Shown here: one piece after another, positions 48,013-57,233 of the stretch
Layout of the letters: every line of letters begins with the position of its first letter
Numbering within the stretch: position 1 is the stretch's first letter
NCBI GenBank assembly: GCA_032622095.1
Contig: CP136061.1
Location: forward strand, 20,218,991 to 20,282,990
Source: Siphonodentalium dalli
Taxonomy: Eukaryota; Mollusca; Scaphopoda; Gadilida; Siphonodentaliidae
DNA: 64,000 bases
Reading direction: 5' to 3'
Position numbers and translations under genes: made by a program
Notes under the pieces: model-generated
Database searches by the model: none
The model's input: only the letters and a program-made list of their open reading frames with translations
What the model was told of the DNA's origin: nothing

Positions 48013-48137
<125 letters not shown>

Positions 48138-48269
48138 TAGTACAATGTATATTTAAATTTCTGAACCATTGTTGATATATTTGATATATGTATGTACCTT
48201 TTTATAGTATATATCTATTTATATCAGACCTGTTTACTTTCATAATTGGAAATAGGGAGATTTGTCCTC

Positions 48270-48362
48270 AGAAATAGGAAAATTTAGTTAAAAACAGGGA
48301 GATTTAGGAAAATTTAGTTAAAAACAGGGAGATTTAGGAAAATTTAGTTAAAAACAGGGAGA
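48270..48362. repeat. 30-bp tandem repeat, 3 units
   Basis: The unit is aaaatttagttaaaaacagg / gagatttagg. The copies are nearly perfect. Confidence 0.92.
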
Positions 48363-48527
48363 TTTTTTTCAATGTCAGTAACATGGAAAACACTTCATAT
48401 TTTGTATTTAAATGTCATAGACTGTTTGTTGCATTTGGTTTGCATCTGCCACACCTCAGTTACCTATTTCCCGATTTTCTGCATTCAAAGGCACACCCTC
48501 TCAGCAGTTTAACAGTTTAGTACATCT

Positions 48528-48815
48528 ATGATTTATGCACAATTAACGGCCTTGACACCGACCGATTACCGAGTGTCTCTAATTTCTAAAATCATTGGGA
48601 ATAAAATTACGATTTTTCGGATGGATCACGCTTTATTTCCGTCAAGCCAAAATACACGATTAAATATTTGCCATTTATGCAGAAAGATCTTATCGACGAA
48701 CTACAATCTACAAAGACATAAGAATAGTAAACACGGAGTTATGTCAGGAACGAAGAAAGATATATTCGGGCGATACGAATATGCTGCGTATAACCGAGAA
48801 ACGGTTCTAGATTCG
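48528..48815 (+). CDS. Possible C2H2 zinc-finger exon or fragment
   Basis: An open frame from ATG 48528 contains NICHLCRKILSTNYNLQRH followed by KNSKHG, a single C2H2 finger (CxxC, 12 residues, H, 4 residues, H). Such fingers bind DNA or RNA. The flanking residues show no other domain. After about 48815 the frame runs into the inverted duplication shared with 42.1 kb, so its last 50 or so codons are not original. No clear splice sites or partner exons are visible. It could be an exon of an unrecognised gene, a processed remnant or chance. Confidence 0.3.
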
Positions 48816-49330
48816 GCGCATTGTCTCCCTTTAATATTCACAAAGAATGCATTGTGTCCCTTTGACATAATATGCGGTAATACACCTATTAGGAATATAA
48901 TTCATGGTGAAGCTCCCCATTGTTCATCAATGACATCACGTAATATACATAACATTACACCCCATAACGTAATATGGTAGAGATGCATATACATCACATA
49001 TGCAACCATGGCCATGCAACCATGACCACATGGGCACTTCATATATACCCATACACCACCAAAGACCATCCAGCTATGCTCCAGTTATGCATTTACACTT
49101 CAAGAATCATGATACAGTCATTCCATGTACACCTATATACATTGTACATAAGCATACAACCACTCCCTATATTATATGCTATATATGCATACACCCGCAG
49201 TCCGACACGTGATCATACAGCCAACATATGCATACATATACACCCATCCGTGACAATAGTCACCCAATGTAGGCATGTATATCCCACACATTACCATACA
49301 GTCACTATATATACTTGTAATACGACCTTG
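48815..49330. repeat. Right arm, part C, of the inverted duplication
   Basis: This is the inverse of 41740-42130, including tacacctattaggaatataa and ggtgaagctccccattgttc. It then grades into the 'catatacacc' repeat family. Confidence 0.85.
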
Positions 49331-50029
49331 CCTAATCATACATACAAGGCTCGTCCCGATTGGTCAGTATCATGTATACCCATGGAGACACGAATGTCGT
49401 TTTGTGGTACAATTCTAGATATTCGGAATTGTACCACACAAAAATGTGGTACAATCAGTGAAATGCTGCCAACGCCTCAAACTTTCAGAAGTCAAATCAT
49501 ACGGGCAATGGTTAATGTCATGCTACAGACTGAAGAAAGAGACATACAATAACTAACTAGTGTACTATACTGAATACACCACTCCAATAACCATACACAT
49601 AATCCTTGTATGGCTAATCACCTGACACATGACCATACAGACACCCCTTGTATACATATACATCTCACCATGGACACACCACCCCATCACCGTATAGGCT
49701 CCTCCTTCGCTCCATTCATGACCATACAATAACTCCCTGGCTATACCATTTTGATATATACCATACAATTAAGTTGATTTTTTATGCTAATATGGTTTCA
49801 CTCTGTTCCGTTTAGACATTCTGCCCTTTCCGTTAAAATATATGGCCAGAGTCCCAAAAGACATTTTTAGCAAAAGTCCACACTTCAGTACATCATTTAA
49901 ATGAATTAATCATGTCCCAGAAGGTACAGGGACAACGAGAATCAAACACGTAGTAGTCAGTGGATTAAGTAATATGGTTACTAACCAAGTGAGTTACAAT
50001 TTGCTAACTCTTGGGAACAGAGAATACTA
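49331..50029. other. No gene; hairpin and 'catatacacc' repeats
   Basis: 49401-49437 forms a hairpin (gtggtacaattc / gaattgtaccac). 49560-49770 is again the 'catatacacc..ggccata' family. 49967-50030 resembles 51470-51545. Confidence 0.5.
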
Positions 50030-51340
50030 CTCGGGATATGTGTAAAACTAAATTACCAAATGTGGTTGCCATTTTGGAAGCCATCTTGAGTAATGTTGTC
50101 GAAAAACACATTAGTGTGACGCATTTAAGACAGACCAAAATCAATAAACATCTTTGATACCAAAGATAGTCCCATTTACTTGAATAAATGGTCCAGACTC
50201 GAAAAGTTAATTTTTGCCAATTTTGATGTCAAGTTTTGTGATATAAAAATCCAATAATTCTGGCAATGTCATTGGTTACATTAGTAACACTTAACAAATG
50301 TGCATCAGAAATGCTAAAAATTAATGTAGACAGCATAGCCAATTGTATTCGTCAATCACAACTTGTAAGCGATTACATGGCATGCTGGGGAAATATTTAC
50401 CATTTTCCAGGTTTTGGCCACCATTTTGGCAGCCATTTTCAGACAAAGTGACAATTTTTGTTGATTGAGTTCAAATATTCGTAATTAATTGTATGCCTCA
50501 CTTAATTTGCACAGTTCTGTCAATTTCTTGTTAAAATATGACTAGAATCCTAACTGTGATTTTCGGTGAAATTTCATACCGAGTTCTGTATAATCGAATT
50601 ATTGAGGGATCGGAAGGGACTGGAATCACACGAATGGCATATTTCATTGCTCTGATGATCATTTAACATGAACAATACAAAGTAAAGTCACATCTCCGAA
50701 CCAGTTCCATACAGCAGAACCTGATCTAGAAGATATTAGTGAAAAAACGTCAAATTTCCTCTTTCAGCTTCCATTTTGACGTCCGTCTTGGATGGGGTTC
50801 TCCAATTTTACCCTAAAAATGTATACCTACTTATATGACTAATTTTAATTCGCATATTTCATGGTAGGATTAATTGCGATATTGAATAAATTATTTAATC
50901 ACGAAACGCTCTTTAAATTTGGAGAACCCCTTAAAAGAGGGGTTAAAGTTAAATTTCAGCGTAGCTCCATATCTAATATCAATAAGTGTGTGAATATGTA
51001 CATATGTGCAAACTTTCATGCTTTAGTCACAATTTGAACAATTGCCTTGAACTTTTTACTTAATCTTCTCCACTACACAGGAATGTGGCGGTGTCGGTAT
51101 ATATACTGTCGGTGTCGGTGCGTGCTGGACTGAGTACATTTACATGTATACACAAAGCACGCCGTATATACGGGCATGTGTCGGTGTCGGTGTGCCCTGG
51201 GCAGAGTATAAACGAATATATATGTATATGGCACACACATATAGATTTGGGTTCTGAGATACTTCAGTAAACAGTAACCATACTTGCGCATGTCGGTGTC
51301 GGTGTCCTACGTACACATATAGCTATACATATATGTATAT

Positions 51341-51432
<92 letters not shown>

Positions 51433-52990
51433 TATCCGTGTCGATAATATATATGTTCATTCACATGATTAAGTAACATGTTTAATAACCCAGTAGGTCA
51501 CAATTTGCTACCTTTTCGGAACAGCAGAGAATAATGTTTGGGATATATATGAAAAATTAACTTGTTGGGTGCATAAGAAATGTTAGTATTCAATCTATAT
51601 AAAACATAATAGTCAAATTTTGTCATCAACCACAACTTGTATGTGGTTGCATGGCACGCGGCATGGGGCAATATTTACCATTTTTCACATTTTGGCCGCC
51701 ATTTTTGCAGCCATTTGGAGCCAAAGTGACAATTTTGGAACCAATGAGTTGGAATATGCATAATAAATGGAATGTTTCACTAAAATAGCACAGTTCTTCC
51801 CATTTCTTGATGCAATGTGACTAGAAATCACAATGGAGATTTAGGGAAAATGTTATGCCGCTTTCTGTAAAATCGAATTTTTGAGGGATCAGAAGGGTTT
51901 CTGACTTCATGGATGGCATATTTCATTGCTCCAGTGGTCAGTTACCATGATTAGTACAACATAAAGTGAGAATTCTCAGCCAGTAACAAACAGCATAAAC
52001 TGATCTTAAAGATATTAGAGAAAAAAAATCAAATTTTCCACTTCCAGCTGCCATTTTGGCTGCCATCTTTTTATCAATTTTGAGCCAAAGTGACAATTTT
52101 TGTACTAATGAGTTGGAATATGCATAAAAAATGGAATGCTTCACTAAAATTCCACAGTTCTGCCCATTTCTTGATGAAATATGACTATAAATCCCAATGG
52201 TAATTTTTGGTAAATTTTATACCGCTTTCTGTTAAATCGAATTTTTGAGGGATCAGAAGGGTTTATGATCCCGTGAATGGCATATTTCATTGCTCCAATG
52301 GTCAGTTAACATGAAAAATACAACATAAAGACCCAATTCTCAACCAGTACCAAACAGTATAAACTGATCTTTTAAGACATTAGAGAAAACAAATAAAATT
52401 TTGCACATCCGGCTGCCATTTTGGGCGCCATTTCTGTAGCCATTCTGAGCCAAAGTGACAATTTTGGTACTAATGAGTTGGAATATGCATAAGAAATAGA
52501 AAGTTTCGCTAAAATTTCACAGTTCTGCCCATTTCTTGATGAAATATGACTTGGTGATTTGTGGTAAAATTTTATACCGCTTTCGGTAAAATCGAATTTT
52601 TGAGGGATCAGAATGGTTTCTGACACCATGAATGGCATATCCCATTGCTCCAATGGTCAGTTAACATGAACAATCTAACATAAAGTCACAATTATCAACC
52701 AGTACCAAACAGCATAAACTGATCTTAAAGATATTAGAGAGAAAAAATCAAATTTTCCAGTTCCAGCTGCCATTTTGACGGCCATCTTGGACGGTGAGTT
52801 CAAATTTTACCCTATAATGGTGGCATTTTATCTTATCTTCAGAAAAATGTATACATTGGTATACATATGACAAGACTGTCTCACTATAATTTGCATCAAA
52901 CTGACTTAGTGACCCGTCTGAAAAACGGCCGCCATGTTGGGCGCCATCTTGAATTTAACGGGTTCCACTTAACCGAAAGCTGGAACCAGC
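50030..52990. repeat. 'Gccattttggcagccat' repeat family, copy 2
   Basis: Units of about 290-360 bp carry 'cagttctgcccatttcttga', 'atcgaatttttgagggatc', 'catatttcattgctcca', 'accagtaccaaacag' and 'gccattttgg'. They repeat at about 50500, 51790, 52150 and 52520. 50040-50460 matches 34510-34915 in direct orientation. Segment 50893-51460 is a separate insertion. Confidence 0.75.
50893..51460. repeat. Right arm, part B, of the inverted duplication with empty site
   Basis: 50893-51335 is the inverse of 41255-41740. An (AT)n run (51338-51424) and then acacatatccgtgtcgataa (51425-51445) follow. That last block is the inverse of 40190-40211, which in the left arm is separated by the 964-bp Helentron-like element. 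The right arm therefore shows the site without the element. Confidence 0.82.
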
Positions 52991-53504
52991 TGGATTATGG
53001 TGAGGGATATAGTGGACAATATATGTGCGAAGTTTGGTGCCTTTATCCGGAAGTGAACGATTCTTCCATTATTGTGGGTTAAGCGACTCCAATATAAGCG
53101 GTGCAGGAAACTGATCATTCTGGAATCTGGATGTTTCCTAAGTGGAGGTGACTGTTCAAATAATGGTGTTAAATATCGATTACAAAAGTTACGAAACCGA
53201 TAAGAGAAGTATAAATATGTCAATAAATTTATTATAAATTCCTCACATAATTTACTTCTTTTTGGTGTAAATTAAATTGTTATCAAAAATATTTCAAGAA
53301 AGATATTTTAAAAAATACTATGGGAAACTTAACCAAAATTACCTACAGTCACTGCTGTTTTTTGGTTCTTGATAATTGAAAAACAAGAGGTACGTCTGAA
53401 GAACTAAAATTGAACAACCTGATTTTTTACTTTTTACAACTAAACATCAATCATCATCGTCGTCATAGTAGTCATCGTTATCACCATCATCGCCACCATC
53501 ATCA
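52991..53504. other. Left flank of the Penelope array, ending in an ATC-rich tract
   Basis: No gene is seen. 53448-53505 is rich in catcatcgt/accaccat triplets, and the Penelope-like array begins abruptly after it at about 53505. Confidence 0.55.
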
Positions 53505-54072
53505 TCGTCAACCTGGCCCTAAGAAGGATTGGTCCTTCCCTAAACAGATAAAAAACCCTGTTGTTATTTTAGGCTCTTCTAATGTGTCCCGGATCGATGT
53601 CGATCCTCCCAAAAATGTTTGTATTGCTTCTTACCCAGGTGGCAATTTAGGTCATTTCTGCAACATGGCCCACAAACTGAAATCGAAGCCAGAAAAGACA
53701 CCTCGACACGTCATCATCAACATTGGCATCAACAACCGAGAGGACTGGAAGACAGACAACGACAAAGGCAAAACAGCAGGCACCACAGCTAAAAGCAGGG
53801 TAACTAACATGGTTAGTAATTTCCGAAAAGTTTTTCCTAATGCGACACTTCATTTTCAGGAAATAAATATCTCATTCAGTTTAGATTCTAGGGACCAGGA
53901 TGTTCTGCGTGCCATTAACAGCCAAGCTCGTCAGACACAGAACCTCAAGGTCATACAGGCAATACCCCCCCGCGACTTTCACGTGGAGAATGACAACATC
54001 CACTGGACATCACAGACGGCGGCGAAAATCTACCAAGGCTGGACCAACATCTTTAAAGGTCATTTAAACTAA
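53505..54072 (+). pseudogene. Penelope ORF1, copy 1, 5'-truncated
   Basis: Only the C-terminal part corresponding to residues 296-483 of the full ORF1 remains, including the complete SGNH-like region (VILGSSNVSRI, INIGINNRED, NDNIHW). The open frame continues upstream to ATG 53410 through the ATC-rich flank, giving a chance His-rich leader (HHRRHSSHRYHHHRHHHHR) fused in frame. It ends in the same TTA AAC TAA frameshift context as the other copies. It could in principle still be translated from the chance leader, but it lacks the helical and proline-rich N-terminal half. Confidence 0.85.
54063..54069 (+). promoter_or_regulatory. -1 ribosomal frameshift heptamer TTTAAAC, copy 1
   Basis: In the ORF1 frame the bases are grouped T TTA AAC and the next codon is the stop TAA. 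U UUA AAC is one of the most efficient known -1 slippery heptamers. The -1 frame is open from 54057 to 56435. Short inverted repeats follow (gcat/atgc at 54085-54097; tctcgg/ccgaga at 54110-54123) that might contribute to a stimulatory structure, though they lie farther off than usual. Confidence 0.72.
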
Positions 54073-56435
54073 TTCCTCAGAAGGGCATCAGCCATGCGGA
54101 AAGAGTCGGTCTCGGCACCGAGATAGTCAATCTTGTACCCGACCTTTCCCTGAGCGCTGGAGAGAAATCAATACTTAGGTATGGTCTAACCTTTGTTCCT
54201 ACCCCACCCGATCTCAAAGAAACACCACATGTTGTTGAGACGGAGGATGGAACATTGGTTTTACCAGACTCTATGTATGCCATGGAAATGAACGGCGGTC
54301 CAGCAAGCATGCAATTTAGGGAAGTAACAGCTATGGCTGATTTCTTTCGCAATTCGACAGGTTTAAAAGATCAATTTAAAGAACCTTCGATATGGACCCC
54401 CTCTGATCGCCAGATTGACCACTCCATTCCCGAGGTCGCTGGCTTAGTCAAAACCGACATCACAAATTTACCAAAATTTCACAACGAGGATAACCTCACT
54501 AAAGTTGAAAGAACTGCACTAAAAACTCTTCGCAGCAATAAAAACATTGTAATCAAACCTTGTGACAAAGGCAGCTCGCTCGTCATCATGTCTAAAGAAA
54601 ATTACATTCTAGAAGCGACGCGCCAATTAAGCAACACTAAATATTACAAACCATTGGATGGGCCAATTTGGAAATCCAATGTTTTAAAATTCAATCTCAT
54701 TCTCAAAAGCTTGCTGGACCAGGACGTTTTAAAGAAAAAACATGTTCAGTATTTAATTGCAAAACCTGAATCCAATAATAGGACATTTTATTTGCTACCT
54801 AAAATACACAAACCTTTGAGCTGTTGGACTAATCCATACACACCACCCGGTCGCCCCATCATCAGCGACGTGGCTTCGGAGTCGTACCACATTTCGGAGT
54901 TTATTGATTTCTATTTGAAACCAATTGCTACCCGCCATCCGAGCTATCTAAAAGACACGGAGGACTTCCTCATTAAATTGTCGAAAATTGAAGTTCCATC
55001 TTCTGCTTACCTAATTAGTCTCGACGTGGAATCTATGTATACACATATTGGAATCGATGCCGGATTAAAGTCAATTAAGAATGCATTTGATTTCCACCAT
55101 GATCCTCATAGACCTGGAGATGAACTACTTCAATTATTAGAACTTTCTCTTAAAGGGAATGACTTTGAATTTAATGGACGAAATTATTTACAGGTCTCCG
55201 GCTGCAGTATGGGCAAGAAGTTTAGTCCTAATTTTGCCTCAATTTTTGTTGCAGAGTGGGAGAAAGGCGCCCTGGCCAAATCTGATAAACAACCATTAGC
55301 CTATTATAGATTCTTGGACGACATATTTATCATTTGGACTCATGGTCTGGATGAGTTTAGGGTGTTCTTGGACATCTTGAACAGTCATGACGAATCAATC
55401 AAACTCAAAGAATCAATATCGCAAACCAGCATTGATTTCCTTGATTTAACAATATTTAAGGGCCCACAATTTACATCATGCAACATTTTAGATACAAAAC
55501 TTTTTACGAAACCAACGGATTCTCACCAGCTACTTCATCGTAAATCTTTCCATCCGCCAAAACTTTTCAATGGATTGATTAAATCTCAAATCATTCGATA
55601 TCACCGGAACTGCACGAACAGAAGCGACCTAAATCAAGCTTGTTCAGTGCTTTTCCAGGCTTTACGACCGCGCGGCTACTCTAGTAGATTACTGCGCCAA
55701 GTAAAGTCCGAAACTCTCAGAGAATTGAACTCGTCACGCCATGACCCAACATCGACTGAACCAACAAGGATACGGCACAACCGGCCGGTGTTGGGTAATG
55801 GTTCAGCCTCATTTTGTCAGAAAAAACGATGTTACATCAATACAATAGGATATATCAATACTAGTAACACTTTCACCAGCGAACAAACACGCATATCGTA
55901 TCAAATGCATAGCGAACTTAATTGTGATTCTAAAAATGTAATTTACTTAATCACATGCAAAAGATGCCGTATACAATATGTTGGACAAACAAAAACCTCT
56001 CTCAAAGTTAGAATGTCTAATCATCTTTCCAGTGTTCGCAAAAAACTCGACATGCAAATTTCCGATCATTTCAACTCATCTAATCATGACATTAAATCCC
56101 ATTTCAGCTTTCAGCCAATAGAACAGACACCAATTCTAGCCGACGAAGACCAAACCGATTCAATACGCCTAGAACGCGAAAATCATTGGATGGGCGTACT
56201 TAGAACATATCTTCCGTTCGGACTTAACATTGACTACAAAGGTGTTTCTCGAAATTTCTTGTGCTTTCCTCTGATCTACAATCGTAGAAATGTTGAAATC
56301 GCAAACATTTTCAGAAAAAACTTTGCATTATTAAACACTAAATTGACCGAGCCTCTCGACAAACGGGTTATTATTGCCTACAAGAAAAATCCCAGTTTGA
56401 GAGATATGCTCGTTCGATCTAGACTCAGACCTTGA
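54069..56435 (+). CDS. Penelope-like RT with C-terminal GIY-YIG endonuclease, copy 1
   Basis: The frame is open from 54057; the first ATG is at 54255. The stretch before that ATG encodes VNLVPDLSLSAGEKSILRYG and LTFVPTPPDL, which matches the conserved Penelope N-terminus, so I start at the frameshift. Numbering from the ATG (726 residues): KPCDKGSSLVI (101-111), FYLLPKIHKP (178-187), GRPIISDV (199-206), motif A SLDVESMYTHI (255-265), motif B GCSMGKKFSPNFASIF (316-331), motif C FLDD (353-356), IDFLDL (393-398), and the GIY-YIG nuclease NVIYLITC...YVGQT...R..H (561-590) with a downstream E in RENHWM (641-646). It copies element RNA at nicked chromosomal DNA. Compared with copy 2 it has His instead of the usual Asn beside motif A (residue 264) and three other substitutions. 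The frame is intact. Confidence 0.93.
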   Translation, partial: LIPQKGISHAERVGLGTEIVNLVPDLSLSAGEKSILRYGLTFVPTPPDLKETPHVVETEDGTLVLPDSMYAMEMNGGPASMQFREVTAMADFFRNSTGLKDQFKEPSIWTPSDRQIDHSIPEVAGLVKTDITNLPKFHNEDNLTKVERTALKTLRSNKNIVIKPCDKGSSLVIMSKENYILEATRQLSNTKYYKPLDGPIWKSNVLKFNLILKSLLDQDVLKKKHVQYLIAKPESNNRTFYLLPKIHKPLSCWTNPYTPPGRPIISDVASESYHISEFIDFYLKPIATRHPSYLKDTEDFLIKLSKIEVPSSAYLISLDVESMYTHIGIDAGLKSIKNAFDFHHDPHRPGDELLQLLELSLKGNDFEFNGRNYLQVSGCSMGKKFSPNFASIFVAEWEKGALAKSDKQPLAYYRFLDDIFIIWTHGLDEFRVFLDILNSHDESIKLKESISQTSIDFLDLTIFKGPQFTSCNILDTKLFTKPTDSHQLLHRKSFHPPKLFNGLIKSQIIRYHRNCTNRSDLNQACSVLFQALRPRGYSSRLLRQVKSETLRELNSSRHDPTSTEPTRIRHNRPVLGNGSASFCQKKRCYINTIGYINTSNTFTSEQTRISYQMHSELNCDSKNVIYLITCKRCRIQYVGQTKTSLKVRMSNHLSSVRKKLDMQISDHFNSSNHDIKSHFSFQPIEQTPILADEDQTDSIRLERENHWMGVLRTYLPFGLNIDYKGVSRNFLCFPLIYNRRNVEIANIFRKNFALLNTKLTEPLDKRVIIAYKKNPSLRDMLVRSRLRP

Positions 56436-56509
56436 TTAACACGCAGTTCAATTAGCTTTTAGCTTATGTCAGCACCATTATCCTTAGTTTGTGCTCAACA
56501 CAATATTTT

Positions 56510-56690
56510 ATGTCAATTTCCGACACAACCCAAACAAATTTAGCTAGTTCCATCTTTGAATGGCAACAATGCTCAACAAATTATTCAATGTCAATTTCCG
56601 ACACAACCTAACAAAATTGATGTCAATTTCTGACACAACCTAACAAAATTTATGTCAATTTCCGACACAACCTAACAAAATTTAGCTAGT
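56510..56690 (+). repeat. 3' short repeats, copy 1 (about 31 bp, 4 units)
   Basis: Four units of atgtcaatttccgacacaac / ctaacaaaatt, the first separated by about 50 bp, with 'tttagctagttccat' after the first and last. They lie about 75 bp after the RT stop and recur at 61123-61303, so they are part of the element's 3' region. Confidence 0.88.
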
Positions 56691-57032
56691 TCCATAGAAA
56701 TAATTACATAAGAAATCGGATTCCGACCTGTGCCCGCGCTCTCCACACTTTCAAAATATATATATCGCCTGTGCCAGGGATATCTTTTATTTCTATTTAC
56801 TTAACACATATGTATTACTGTCTAATTGCGTACTGTCACTAGGATTTGGATTAGGGGCTTCCGGAAGCCATTACACAACCCATTAAGAACGCGCGATCTT
56901 AAATAAACACGGGCGTCGTGACGGCGCCAAACATTTTGTATGCATTGTTTCACTGTTTGTTTTAAACAGGAACATAGCTGTTGACACGTCTCTCGAAACC
57001 CTGGAGCACAATGGGAGCTTATCTCACACGGG

Positions 57033-57040
57033 TATATAAG
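57033..57040 (+). promoter_or_regulatory. TATA-like box of the Penelope unit, copy 2
   Basis: The motif is TATATAAG in ctcacacgggtatataagat. A start about 25-30 bp downstream would be near 57065, in caacattcga, just ahead of the hammerhead-like fold and about 170 bp before ORF1. It recurs at 61646-61653. Confidence 0.45.
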
Positions 57041-57073
57041 ATCCATGGAAAAACCTCAACATTCGAACCTAGC

Positions 57074-57115
57074 TTGCTTCCTGAAGAAGGTAATTCTACC
57101 GAAACGTTGAGGCAA
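57074..57115 (+). ncRNA. Hammerhead-ribozyme-like motif, copy 2
   Basis: Stem I pairs ttgcttc (57074-57080) with gaggcaa (57109-57115), 7 bp including one G-U. The core CTGAAGA (57081-57087) fits CUGANGA. After one extra A comes stem II, ggta/tacc around attc (57089-57100). GAAA (57101-57104) follows, then palindromic ACGT and T at the cleavage position (57108). Stem III is reduced to ACGU, as in minimal hammerheads that act as dimers. Penelope-like elements are known to carry hammerhead motifs. The extra A and the tiny stem III make activity uncertain. Confidence 0.6.
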
Positions 57116-57233
57116 CTTGACAGTGCGCTCCTAAGTACTTTTTTATTTTATATCTTCGCGTTCCGTTCTTTGTGTATTATATGTTACTAATCATTACCTT
57201 TATTCACAGCCAAAATTCAAGTCCTGGATCAAA

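Noticed and set aside
53410-53504. Start of a new host gene encoding a His-rich peptide
   Set aside because: The leader is an in-frame reading of an ATC-rich tract fused to a truncated transposon ORF.
54077-54352. Minus-strand 91-codon frame repeated at 58690 and 63303
   Set aside because: Shadow of the ORF1/RT junction on the other strand; no independent motif.
56981-57190. 69-codon frame upstream of ORF1 in each Penelope unit
   Set aside because: It overlaps the TATA-like box and hammerhead-like fold and has no recognised domain; treated as leader sequence.
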